DNA of 64,000 nucleotides. Origin: Pseudogymnoascus destructans (Eukaryota > Ascomycota > Leotiomycetes > Thelebolales > Thelebolaceae). This document shows positions 52,464 through 63,049 of this stretch, piece after piece. The notes beneath the pieces are model-generated. The model did no database searches. It was not told the origin of the DNA and saw only the letters and a list, made by a program, of their open reading frames with translations. The number at the start of each line of letters is the position of its first letter. Position 1 is the stretch's first letter. Location: contig NW_020167526.1 of NCBI RefSeq assembly GCF_001641265.1, positions 1,302,001 through 1,366,000 of the forward strand, read 5' to 3'. The position numbers and the translations under genes were made by a program.

Positions 52464-53025
52464 CTAGCTAGGTAGTAAAGATAAGTTATACTAAAGGTGG
52501 TGGGCAAATAGGGGGTAATCGATCTCTAACTTCTAGAATCCAGGGTAGGTACTTACCCCGCTTATCGTCCACCATACAAATTAGGCGGCAGTTACGAACC
52601 GCCTAAAGTATTTTTGGTGAAATATTAGATTTAAAGAAGTACCCACGCACTCCAGGCAAATCACCAAATCACCAAATCACCAAAATCACCAAAATCACGA
52701 GCCTCGATCGATTCGGTGCAATTTTTATATTGCCTAATTAGGGTATACGACAAGCACTAAACAAGGATTCAATTGCTCTAATACTAATATATTCTAGTAC
52801 TACTCTAGCTTGGCTTGGCACCGCCAAAACAGGCAGTGTAAAACCGACAGCTGTAAATCACTGCTGAAACGCTGTCGACCGTGACTTCTTGCACCTGGAC
52901 GTGACCCAGTCCGACTCCTAGCATCTGCTCAAGCTCTCGCCATATCCATCCACCATATAGCACATGGGACAATCACCACCTAGTCACCTCTATCACCACC
53001 ACCAACTTCACCCTCACCACCCAAC
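52464..53025. other. non-coding, MFS promoter region
   Basis: It includes a short tandem repeat at 52657-52697 (AAATCACC units) and, next to the gene, a CACCACC-rich leader. No gene is seen. Confidence 0.55.
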
Positions 53026-54600
53026 ATGTCCCTCGGCCGCCTCCGCAACTTCCTCTCCGGCCACCGTGCCGACGCCTCCTCCCCCCCCCCCCACTTCCTC
53101 GTCTTCCGCTCCTCAAAACTCTTCATCATCCTCACCCTCTGCGCCGCCGTCTTCAGCGACATGTTCCTCTACGGCGTCATCGTGCCCGTCGTCCCCTTCG
53201 CCCTGACTGCGCGCGCTGGAGTCCCCGAGGGGGACGCCCAGCACTGGGTTAGCGTGCTGCTTGCCGTCTATGGCGCTGCGCTGCTTGTGTCGGCGCCGAT
53301 TTCAGGGTGGTATGCGGATCGCACGAGTAGTCGGAGACTACCGCTGCTGTTTGGCCTCGTGGCGTTGACAGGGGCGACGGTGTTGCTTTGTCTTGCGAGG
53401 AGCGTGGCGCTGATGGTTGTTGGGCGGCTGCTGCAGGGGTGCGCGGCGGGTGTGGTCTGGACGGTTGGGATGGCGTTGATGGTTGATACGGTGGGGCAGA
53501 AGGATATTGGGCAGCTCCTGGGGTATGTTGGGATTTCGATGTCGGTGGGGATTATTGCTGCGCCGTTGGTTGGAGGGGTGGTGTACCAGCGGTGTGGGTA
53601 CTATGCGGTTTATTATGTGTGTTTTGGACTGTTGGCGCTGGATATTGGAATGAGGTTGGCGTTGATTGAGAAGAAGATTGCGGCGCAGTGGGATGATGTG
53701 GTGGGTGTCAAGCCGGAAGCGAGTGTGGGCGAAACGACGACGGAAGAGGTGAGGGGGGAGGATGAGCAGGCCAAGGTGGTGAGGGAGAAGGATCTGGACG
53801 TTCCTGGCGGAACAAGTAGCACCGACGCCTCTACGACCAACGAAGCCGTTACGACCTCCTCTGGACCCCGCCCCCGCCATCCAATGCTCACCCTCCTCTC
53901 CTCGCGCCGCCTCCTCGCCGCCCTCTGGGCCTGCCTAATCCAAGCCTCCATCCTCACAGCCTTCGACTCCGTCCTCCCCCTCTTCGTTGCCCGCACCTTC
54001 TCCTGGTCCCCCACCGGTGCCGGTCTCATTTTCCTGCCCATCCTAATCCCCGGCTTCTTCGCGCCCCTCTTCGGCGCCATCGCCGACCGGTACGGTCCGC
54101 GATGGCTCGCTGTATCCGGGTTCTTGGGCGCGATTCCGTGTTTGGTGTTGTTGAGATTTGTGGATCATGATTCCACGAGACAGGTGGTGCTCCTGTGCGC
54201 GTTGTTGGCGCTTTTGGGGACCGCGCTGGCGGCGGTTATGCCCCCGCTGATGGCGGAGATTACGTATATCGTTGAGGCGAAGGAAGTGCGCAGCCCAGGC
54301 ATATTCGGGGCGAAGGGGGCGTACGCGCAGGCGTATGGGCTGTTCGTTATGGCGTTTGCTGGAGGATGTCTAGTGGGACCGATTTGGGCGGGGTTTGTGG
54401 ATAATAAGAGTGGGTGGGGGACGATGGGGTGGTCCTTAGCGATATTGAGTTTTGCGGGGGCGGTGCCGGTGTTTATTTGGGCGGGGGGGTTGGTTACGAG
54501 AAATAATGCGAAGACGGGGGCGGAGAGGGCGGCAGGTAAGAAGGAGGTTAAGGTAGATGATGGAGGGGAAGAAGGGGTGGTGGGGGAGGGGGCGAGGTGA
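53026..54600 (+). CDS. MFS transporter (DHA1-type, 12 TM)
   Basis: A single exon of 524 aa. TM1 is FIILTLCAAVFSDMFLYGVI. The loop 2-3 motif is GWYADRTSSRRLPLLFG (MFS motif A-like), followed by LVGRLLQG-type TM4 (LMVVGRLLQGCAAGVVWTV) and a TM5 motif C-like stretch (SMSVGIIAAPLVGGVVY). A charged cytosolic loop of about 60 residues lies near residue 220-285. The second half begins LAALWACLIQASILTAF, with FGAIADRYGPRWLAVSG as the second motif A. The tail is short and acidic. The family exports drugs, amines or metabolites by proton antiport; the substrate cannot be told. It stands alone with no biosynthetic cluster beside it. Codons are G/C-ending, as in the host genes. Confidence 0.92.
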   Translation: MSLGRLRNFLSGHRADASSPPPHFLVFRSSKLFIILTLCAAVFSDMFLYGVIVPVVPFALTARAGVPEGDAQHWVSVLLAVYGAALLVSAPISGWYADRTSSRRLPLLFGLVALTGATVLLCLARSVALMVVGRLLQGCAAGVVWTVGMALMVDTVGQKDIGQLLGYVGISMSVGIIAAPLVGGVVYQRCGYYAVYYVCFGLLALDIGMRLALIEKKIAAQWDDVVGVKPEASVGETTTEEVRGEDEQAKVVREKDLDVPGGTSSTDASTTNEAVTTSSGPRPRHPMLTLLSSRRLLAALWACLIQASILTAFDSVLPLFVARTFSWSPTGAGLIFLPILIPGFFAPLFGAIADRYGPRWLAVSGFLGAIPCLVLLRFVDHDSTRQVVLLCALLALLGTALAAVMPPLMAEITYIVEAKEVRSPGIFGAKGAYAQAYGLFVMAFAGGCLVGPIWAGFVDNKSGWGTMGWSLAILSFAGAVPVFIWAGGLVTRNNAKTGAERAAGKKEVKVDDGGEEGVVGEGAR

Positions 54601-55084
54601 TGGAAGGGGTTGGATTGTAGATTTAGGATAATGTTTGGATATACATATACCATTGCTACTCTGGCATTGATGGGAGCTTTTTAGATAAAATAGAACCGCT
54701 CAATTATTTACAAATATAATTATGATAACTTCATAAAGAATTGTAGTTGTCGAAGCTGGTGTGTATTTCACATTTGAGACAGGGCGGAAGATTGTCCCCC
54801 CACTCGCAATGGCCACCTCCTATATGTCATGATATTGCGGCCCGTAAGTCATCATTCTAGATCATATGTTTAACCGTACTGACAATATTATAGGCTAGGA
54901 TGGACGATAGTAAGTGATCAATGTCTCAAACAAGGACTTATCATAACATTTTATAGGCTTCTGAGATGGCAGTGGGCCGAAATCGTAACAAGATATACGC
55001 CATTTCTGTTGGTTGCTTCTAGGTGAGTACTCTGCCACTTTTAGCCCTTAGGAGCTATATTAACTTCATGCAGATAATTGTATA
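54601..55084. other. non-coding
   Basis: No gene is recognised. Short exon-like pieces with GT..AG borders near 54,890-55,080 may be remnants of the sugar transporter that follows. Confidence 0.45.
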
Positions 55085-55315
55085 GGCAACGGTGTTTACT
55101 CTCCCTTACTTGGTACGTCGAATCTCACTCATCTTACCGAGACACCAAGCTACCCGCCGCAGTACTACAATGCAAACCTCGGCCCAAAGACTGGGTTTGT
55201 CTACACAGGCCTTTGCTTTGTCTCGTTATCATACGTCTATTTCTGTGTCGGCGAAGTCACAGGCAGGACGATGGAAGAGATCAGTGGATTCGTACGATGC
55301 CAACCACTGTATTAA
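55085..55315 (+). pseudogene. sugar transporter (MFS SP family) C-terminal relic
   Basis: One frame reads GNGVYSPLL.. SYPPQYYNANLGPKTGFVYT, GLCFVSLSYVYFCVGEVTGR, TMEEISGF. NLGPKTGFxxxGLCFxxxxYxYFxxPEVTGRTxEEI is the end of fungal sugar/H+ symporters: last two TM segments and the PETKGR-like signature, here VGEVTGR. The frame ends a few codons later at TAA, and the rest of the transporter is missing upstream. It is likely dead. Confidence 0.7.
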
Positions 55316-55700
55316 GAGCGTAATATATCAATTGTTTCTAGGGAATTCTGGCAAAACAGTGGCAACATCAGCCATCGATTGCAGATGATGATGATGATGA
55401 TATTTATTTACGTCTAGCGGGACGCAGGTGTACCCGCGGCCCTAAGACCCCCCCGAGGGTAGAGGGACGTGCTAAGCTATGGGTTTATGTATAGAGTATG
55501 ACCTTAGAGAGCAGTTCTTGCGTGTTTGCGTGGCTATGAGGCCTGTTGACTAAGAGCCTTCCCCGCTAGTTAGGATGGTGTTAGGTTTGCTAGTAGAGGG
55601 CGGTGCCTTAGAGGTTCTCCTAAAAGGGGGTGTATGCAGGACCGGTTGGTCTGATGTTATGAGCCACTGTGAGTGTGGTGTGTAGTGTGCCCTACGGCCT
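55316..55700. other. non-coding, repeat-derived
   Basis: A GATGATGATGATGAT tract at about 55,386 is followed by ATTTATTTACGTCTAGCGG and G/C-rich sequence with no coding frame. It could be the end of an unrecognised retroelement. Confidence 0.4.
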
Positions 55701-56418
55701 TGCTATAGAGTTGTAGGTCTATAGCTTAGTAGCAGGTGGTAACATATCTAGTAACATAACCTGTGAGTCACAAGGCTAGGCTATAGCGTGACTAGGCTAG
55801 TGGATAGTTGCAGAAACTAGTGGATATTAGATAGTTGAGCTATCTATCAACTATCCAAACTATCTAGCTATCTATCAACTATCTATAGTATCTATAAGGC
55901 ACGGTGCTACTATATAAGTAGATAGTATTCCCTTAGATAGAAGCTTCGTGCTCAACTCAATATAGTATTCTTTACAATACTGTAACGTGTTACTTAGAAA
56001 GCCTTTGTGTTTAATCCCCTGCCTCCTCTGTCAAGTCAACCTTACATAAGAAACCTCTATGTATCCTATTAGATAGGAAGTAGCGTTACACTTTAAGCAC
56101 CACTTCTATGAGGTACTAGCTTACACACAAAGCAACATGGCTAGAAACAATACTAGATTGAATGTCATAACAAAGTGGAAGCTAGCCATCAAAGCCATAC
56201 AGGCTCATCCCTTAGACAAGCTTAAGATTGCAAATACCTTTCATAGGGATCGCAAGAAGCTCAAAAGTTTCCTAATCTAGATGGAGCTATAGATGGCGTT
56301 TAACGCTAAACACTTTACCTAAGAAGTGAAACACTATAGGCTATGGCCCTCTTATAAGGACTAGCCTTAGAATGGATCTCTAATTACCTCACCAACTACA
56401 TGACCCATCGAACATCAG

Positions 56419-56572
56419 AAGGAAAATGCAACACCTAAGCCAGCTAAGGAATGAAGGAGATTTTTGTATCCTAGAGCGGATTCATTAAACAACTAAAGGA
56501 AAATGCAACACCTAAGCCAGCTAAGGAATGAAGGAGATTTTTGTATCCTAGAGCGGATTCATTAAACAACTA
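56419..56572. repeat. perfect 77-bp tandem duplication
   Basis: Two back-to-back copies of a 77-bp unit beginning AAGGAAAATGCAAC, with no difference that I can find. A few bases of a third copy follow. Confidence 0.92.
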
Positions 56573-56833
56573 AAGGCAAACTTCAGAGACATTAATGAAC
56601 GATGAAATGAAGTCATGGCACTCTAGGCTCTTAAGCAGAGAGGGTTAGCAGTTACATACAGTGCTAAGTTTCAACAGCATACAACACTTACTAACTAGGG
56701 AGATGAGGCTATCTACATAGGTCTAAACCATGTAAAGGACAAAATCTCAGCAATCTCAGGGTCTGACAAACTGGATGACCTTAAGGAGATGGTCAAATTG
56801 GCTTAGAAGATTGACAACCAACACTATAAACAG

Positions 56834-57200
56834 TGTAAGGATGCCTGTCCCTCAGTGATGGAAAGGATCTGAGATGGGCAGGTTACGGTCACATGATAAG
56901 AGTAAAGGCAGGTTAGCTGAGTCGGACCTGTTTCGGGTACTTGAGGAGATTGACCCAACGGGGGTTCCTCTCCCTCAGTGATGGAAGGTATCTGAGTCGG
57001 ACAAGTCACGGTCACGTGGTGAGGGTAAAGGCAGGTTAGCCGAGTCGGACCCGTTTCGGGTACTTAAGGAGATTGACCCAACGGGGGTTCCTCTCGTCAT
57101 CTTTTTTGTATCCTTCGTAGTAGACTTATAGGATAGCATCCGTTTAGCTCTCGCACTCTCATATGCTATTACTGTGAGCTGGGTGCCCTGTGACCTTACA
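56834..57200 (+). mobile_element. solo LTR, family B, copy 4 (367 bp, internally duplicated)
   Basis: TGTAAGGATGCC to GACCTTACA, with target duplication AACAG at 56829-56833 and 57201-57205. A segment of about 110 bp (CCCTCAGTGATGGAA... to ..GGGGGTTCCTCT) occurs twice in tandem, which explains the extra length compared with the 247-bp copy. Confidence 0.93.
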
Positions 57201-58351
57201 AACAGCAACTTGAGGAGAAGGGGGGACCACCTAATCAACACTAGACTTAGAAAAAAGACAAACAAAGAGTCATTAGCCCTAACCTATAGAACTCGATGCT
57301 ACTTTCAAGCCTAATGGCAAACCCCACAATCCTAACAAGGAGCAACAGCTTAAGAAACGGCTCTGCTTCAACTACAACAAGCCTAGACACATGGCGCGAA
57401 ATTGCAAGCAACTAAAGAAAGGGAACGGCAGACGAAAGAATAGCAAACAGCTCAATGCCACTTAGCAAGGTTAGGGCGGGTACAATGCACCGTGAGGACA
57501 GCTATGCACCATGTTATAGGGAAAAGAGACCTAGAGCATTAGTGCTTAGGATCTTGAGGAATTTGACATGTCAAATGGAAAAGACAAGAGTAATGACTTA
57601 GTAGCAGCTGAAGTCAAAGAGTTCACTAGAGAAGCATCGGTTATAAGCGTTTAAGGAAAGCGCAAGTGAGACTCTCTTTAAGGAACAGCTACTAGGAGCA
57701 GTAAGAACCTTTAAGGAAACCATGCTCTAGGAAATAGTCAATTAAGGAATTCCTATGCCAAAGCCACTAACAAGATGGCTAGGCACTACATAAAAACTAG
57801 GAGGTTACAGTCTGTATAATGAGGTGCCGACTAGAATATCCATACTAGTAGGAACCGCATAGAGCAAACTACATAGAAAAAGAAGCTATAGAATGGCTAA
57901 AGTACAAACTTTGCAAATATAACTGTTATAGCTATGGTAACATGATGTTATGGTTATAGGGCTAGCAGGGCTAGGCTCTAGTAACGTATAAGTCACAAGG
58001 CTAGTGCTTACAGCCACAAACCTCACGTAATGGATAGCAGAGGATATCATGGATATTTGTTATCTAAAATATCCTCAATATCCTACACCTATGAGTCACA
58101 AGGCTAGTGCTTACCGCCATGACCCTACGTGATGGATAGCAGAGGATATCATAGATATCTGTTATCTAAAATATCCTTAATATCCCTTTGGCACGACGCC
58201 ACTATATAAGTAGATAGTATTCCCTTAGATAGGAGCTTCGTGCTCAACTTAACATAGTATTCTTTACAATACTGTAACATGTTACTTAGAAAGCCTTTGT
58301 GTTTAATCCCCTGCCTCCTCTGTTAACTAAACCTTATGCAAAAAACCTCTA

Positions 58352-59500
58352 ACGTGGTTTACCACCAAACGGAACATCCCACCAAATGAAACACTTTCCG
58401 ATAGCATCGCAACCTCAAACCCAATTACTCCACCACACCACAACAAAAAGATACCTCAGAAAGCTAATGAAGGCCGAGTTTTACTAGTCATTCAAGCTAC
58501 CAAATCACCCCACAAACTGTCCATCCGACGTGCTGCGCAGCTATATGAGGTCCCACATGTAACACTTACCCGTCGTATACATGGAAGCCAACCACGAGCT
58601 GGTAGACGCGACAAACAACGTCCATTGACCCCAATTGAGGAAGAGGAGCTCATACGATACGTACTTGACCTAGATTCACGAGGATTTCCACCTCGAATTG
58701 AGGATGTACGAGATATAGCGAATCTCCTCCGTGCGACGCGTCGCGAACCCCCAGTTGGAAAAAACTGGCCCTACCACTTTGTACACAATGAACCAAAGCT
58801 TAAGACGCGTCTCTCTCGTGCATACGACCTCCAGCGAGCCCTCTGCGAAGATCCTGATTGTATAACAAAGTGGTTTGAGCTGGTAAAGAACATGCAGGCG
58901 AAGTGCAGCATCCAGGATGCTGACTTCTACAACTTTGATGAGACGGGCTTTATGATGGGTGTTATCTGTGGGAATATGGTTGTTACGAGCTCAGATCGAA
59001 AAGGCCGAGCAAAGCAGCTTCAGTCTGGTAATCGGGAATGGGCAACAGCGATTGAATGTGTGAGTGCAGACGGCTTTGTAGTGCCTGCATACTTGATTGT
59101 ACAAGGCAAGCATCACCTTGCGCCTTGGTACACAGAGTGCGGCCTTCCACCTACTTGGGCCATCAAGACCTCACCAAATGGCTGGACCGACAATGATACA
59201 GGTCTAGACTGGATAAAACACTTTAATCAGCATACACGTGTACGAACACAAGGGGTCTGGCGGATGATTGTCCTAGATGGCCATGAGAGCCACCTATCTG
59301 CCCAGTTTGATATGTACTGCAAGGAGAACAACATTATTACGCTCTGTCTCCCTGCACACTCCTCACATCTTACCCAGCCTCTTGATGTTGGGTGTTTTAG
59401 TGTACTAAAGCGAATGTATGGTCGAGAACTTGAGGTCTTCATTAAGGCCTCTATTACCCATATCACTAAGATTGAGTTCTTTATTGCATTCAAGGCTGCC
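58352..59500 (+). pseudogene. pogo/Fot1 transposon, truncated, start codon lost
   Basis: The element starts ACGTGGTTTACCACC at 58352 next to TA. The transposase reads from about 58472 as IPQKANEGRVLLVIQATK, with ATA where ATG is expected. It then runs without a stop for more than 340 codons: helix-turn-helix (LSIRRAAQLYEVPHVTLTRR), YNFDETGFMMG (Asp), MIVLDGHESHLSA (Asp), QPLDVGCFSVLKR. At about 59,500, after FFIAFKAAH, the sequence switches abruptly to the gypsy element on the other strand. The C-terminal part and right terminal repeat are missing. Confidence 0.87.
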
Positions 59501-62500
59501 CACGTTTGCGTAAATCCATGCGGAGTGCATGCGGTTTGCTACTGCTTTGGCTTCCTTCTGGTTCATGACTTCCCTAGGGGTCGTGGCTTTCGGGGTTTCC
59601 CAGTCCCAACTGGTGCGCGGATCAGTTCCGTACTTGAGTCGGTAGGGGGTCATTCCGATCGAGGCATGGGGAAGGGTCATTTGCACCCGATCCATGATGG
59701 GAATGAGCTCGCTCCAGTTATCCTGGTAATGTGATACGAAGGGCCTCAGTCTCTGATCGATATACCTATTCATGATTTCCGTCTGCCCGTCGGTCTGCTT
59801 GTGATAGGCTGTCGACAGCTTAATCTTGACCCCTATGATTCGGCAGAACTCTCGCCAGAAAGCTGATATGAATTGGGGTCCGCGATCACTAATGATCGAC
59901 TCTGGGGTGTGTCCGAATCGATATATCCATTCGATGAATAGCTGCGCCATTTGGCGGGCATCGGTGGTCTTATGACACGGTATGGACACCGAACCCTTAC
60001 CGAGTCGGTCCATGAACACAAGGATGCTGTCGAATCCGTGTTTATCCTTTGGGAATTCCTTAAAGTCCATCGTTAGGTGTTGCATGGGGTATTCGGGTAC
60101 CGGTAGGGGGTGTAAGAAGCCTTGCTGCTTCGTCACGCTAGTGTGAGAAAGTCGGCACGTCACGCAGTTGCGCACATATCGGAGGCAATCCGCTTCCATT
60201 CCGACCCAATGATACTTCGGGGCGAGTAACTGATAAGTTTTCCTGCCACTAGGGTGGGCTACTGATACTTGATCGTGTGCTTCCTGTATGAGTTTCGTAC
60301 ATAACTCGGTGTGCCAGTTTACGCACAGTCGACCTTTGTATAGCAAGAGTTGGTCCTTCATTATAAACCCGTTAGGTAGGGGGTCTTTCATGCGAGTGTC
60401 GGTAAACGACCTCCTATTATCCGCGCAGAGCGCTTCTATCAGGTCAAAGGGGACCTGGGTGTTCGGGGCGTCCATCGCATTGATCGAGGCCACGTACGTT
60501 TGTGCTAATTCGGCACTGATTCGGGAGTGTAGTCGGGCTGGGCCTAACAGCACCCTCGCACGGCTGTCGAGTTTGACCTTCTGTTGCGTAATCAGGTCTT
60601 GCTCTCTTCGGCTCAGTATATCTGCCTTCTGATTGTTCTTGCCAGCAGTATACGCAATAGAGAAATTGAAGTCGGAGAGTAGCTCCATCCACCGAACCTG
60701 CTTCACCGTGAGAACCTTCGTCGACATGAAGTATTCCAGCGATCGGTGATCTGTATAGACGTCGATTCGGTGGCGTACCGATGCTAATTCTGGCCTCCAT
60801 TTTGCGAACGCTTTGACGATGGCGAACAGTTCCTTGTCGTGGATCTCCCAATTGATCTCATGCCCAGATAGGACGTGACTGTAGAAGCTTACAGGATACC
60901 ATCGCTTGTCGGGGTGTTCCTGAGAAAGGACACCGGCTACGACTCCATCAGAAGAGTCTGTTTCCAGCTTCGTAGGCAATTCGGGGTTGAAGTGGTGGAG
61001 CGCCTGCACGGCTAAAAGCTGTCGGCGCATTTCTTCAAAAGCGTTCTCACATTCGTCAGTCCACAGGAACGGTTCTGAGGGGCTGGTGATAGTGGTGAGA
61101 GGCTTGGCTATTTTCCCGAAATTTCTGATAAATTGGCGGTAGAAGCCGCAGAATCCAAGGTAAGACTTCACGCCTGTGACAGTTGTTGGCCGGATCCAAT
61201 TCCGGAGGGGTTCGATCTTCTCGGGATCCGCTTCGACACTGGTAGTAGTCAGGATATAGCCTAAATACTTTGTCCGGGTTACGTTGAACTCGCATTTCTT
61301 AATGTCGGCTTGTAGTCCTGCTTCTCGAAGCCGTTGGAGGACCTTATGTACGTGGTCCATGTGTTCCGCGGGGTCCTCGGAGTAGATTAGGATGTCGTCT
61401 AGGTAGGCAGTACAGAAGTCGTCCAAGTATTGCATAAGAACGTCGTTCATATACCTCTGATAGGTTGCGGGGCCGTTCGTTAGGCCAAACGGCAGCACTT
61501 TGCATTTGTAGGATCCATACCGAGTCCGGAAGGTCGTGTACTCCTCGGAGTCGGGGTCCATTCGTATACGATGGAAGGCTTGCCTAATGTCTAGCTTCGT
61601 GAAGATTTTTGCTTTCGACACCCGTCCTAGTAGTTCGTCGATACGCGGGATAGGGTAGGGGTCGTTACGGGTAAGTCCGTTCAACTTCCGGTAGTCGATA
61701 CAAAATCTCAGTTTGCCATCTGCCTTCTTCACGAACAGTATAGGGGAGGCAAACGGGCTATTGCTATTGACTATAAAGCCCTTCTCGAGGTTCTCTAATA
61801 GGTATTGCTTAGTCGCCTTAAGCTCTTCGGTGCTTTGTCGGTATAGTGGCGAAAAGGCATTTGGTAAAGGGGCTTCTAGTTGTATCTTGTGATCGTATAT
61901 GCGATGCGGGGGAAGCTGATCAGATTCCGACTTCGAGAAGACATCGGAATAGTTGCGGTGCATATGCGGAAGCTTGTCCCGAATGAGGCGGAGCGTTTCC
62001 TCGTCCTCGGCCGCTTCCCTCTCTCGGATGATCTGGTCGATCTCGTAGATGCTTGTCGTAAAGAACTCGGAGTCGCTTCGCATCATCTCATAGTGGAAAG
62101 CGTTTGCGCCAATCTCGCAAATTTGGACCGGCGTGAAGCTGCGTACCAGGGTCTGGCGTCGGGAAAGAGAGAAGACTCCGCTCCTCCCATGATTCTTTCT
62201 CTCATATGCGGATGGTCCGTTTCTTGGAGGTTTCGCCTCCACTTGCCCTAAGGGTCCGTCTTTATAGGTTTCCACGGGCGAGGCTCGTGTCCTTGGGGTT
62301 TTGGGGTGCGGGTGGGTCGTTCCCTCGTCTCGCACCGGGCTCGGTGGGGTAATCATAATAGCGTCACGATGGGCCGTTATCACTTTCATTGGTATCGAGC
62401 ATCCGCCCTCACGTCGTCTGTCGTCATGGTCGATGGCATCGTCCCGCCGGTTCGCATCCGATTGATGGGCGGGGTGACGTATAGACAGTTCACGCGAGTG

Positions 62501-63049
62501 GTAGGGCAAGGTGATCTCTTTGCTCCAGCTAGGAGTAGGCGGGTACTCCTTTGGCCATACTAGCAGGCTCTTTGCAGAGTCGAGTAGGATTCGGAAGCGG
62601 CTAAAAAGCTTCTTCCCAATTATCACATCTTGCGCTCCGAGATCTAGGAGCACAAAGGGGCAGTTATATATTCGGCGTCCTTCGACTGTCAAGTGTAACC
62701 GAATATACTCCGATACGTAGCTTTGGATATTTCGCTGAAATCCACGTATGGGTACAGAGTAGGGCAGTTTCCGTAGGGGGCTCTGAAGCGCTTTCGACAA
62801 CCGTTGCGCGAAAAGCTTATTAATGACGAGGTAGCCATTTGCTCCTGTGTCTGCGAGTGACTTCGTTTGCACCCCGAGTCCGTTCATACTCAGGGTTGTA
62901 TCAACGAGAAATTGGGAGCCTCCCAAGAGCTCTCGTAAATCCAGTCCTTGCAGATCACATTTGCGTAGACCTAGGAAGGAGCCTTTCCCTAGGCCTCGTC
63001 GTTTTCCTCCAGGGACGCATCCGACTGGTGGGCGACTGCTTCCTCCCAC
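59501..63049 (-). CDS. gypsy pol polyprotein (protease-RT-RNase H-integrase), C-terminus missing
   Basis: About 1180 codons with no stop. The protease has SLADTGANGYLVINK. The reverse transcriptase has LRFCIDYRKLNGLTRNDPYP, FTKLDIRQAFHRIRM, LPFGLTNGPATYQRYMND and the catalytic YLDD (TAYLDDILIYSED). RNase H has TDSSDGVVAGVL, YSHVLSGHEINWEIHDKELF and VYTDHRSLEY. Integrase has an HHCC finger (HPSGRKTYQLL.. CVTC) and a DDE core (LTMDFKEFPKD, IISDRGPQFISAFWREFC). The gypsy order RT-RNase H-integrase is clear. The frame opens inside the gag end, one base back (-1), consistent with frameshift expression. The last residues after ANRMHSAWIYAN come from the joined pogo sequence. Confidence 0.93.

Larger units (their letters stand above)
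56137..57470 (+). pseudogene. gag-like ORF riddled with Gln-to-stop changes
   Basis: From 56137 the frame is open to TAG at 56278. Within the next 90 bases TAG, TAG, TAA, TAG and TAG occur where neighbours suggest Gln (for example FLI-stop-MEL-stop-MAF, HFT-stop-EVK, YKD-stop-P-stop-NG). All are CAG/CAA to TAG/TAA. This is the footprint of repeat-induced point mutation. The zinc knuckle near 57,360 marks the gag end. Confidence 0.7.
55720..58351 (+). mobile_element. RIP-damaged LTR element with gag remnant
   Basis: The block at about 55,885-56,060 and 58,190-58,351 is repeated with about 90% identity (TATATAAGTAGATAGTATTC, then AAAGCCTTTGTGTTTAATCC), as expected of two LTRs. The inside starts at ATG 56137 (MARNNTRLNVITKWKLAIKA) and has a zinc knuckle near 57,360 (CFNYNKPRHMARNC). 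The pol genes are missing. Gln codons have become stops repeatedly. The right LTR has an internal duplication (57,990-58,190) and is cut at its end by the pogo element at 58352. A family-B solo LTR sits inside. Confidence 0.72.
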
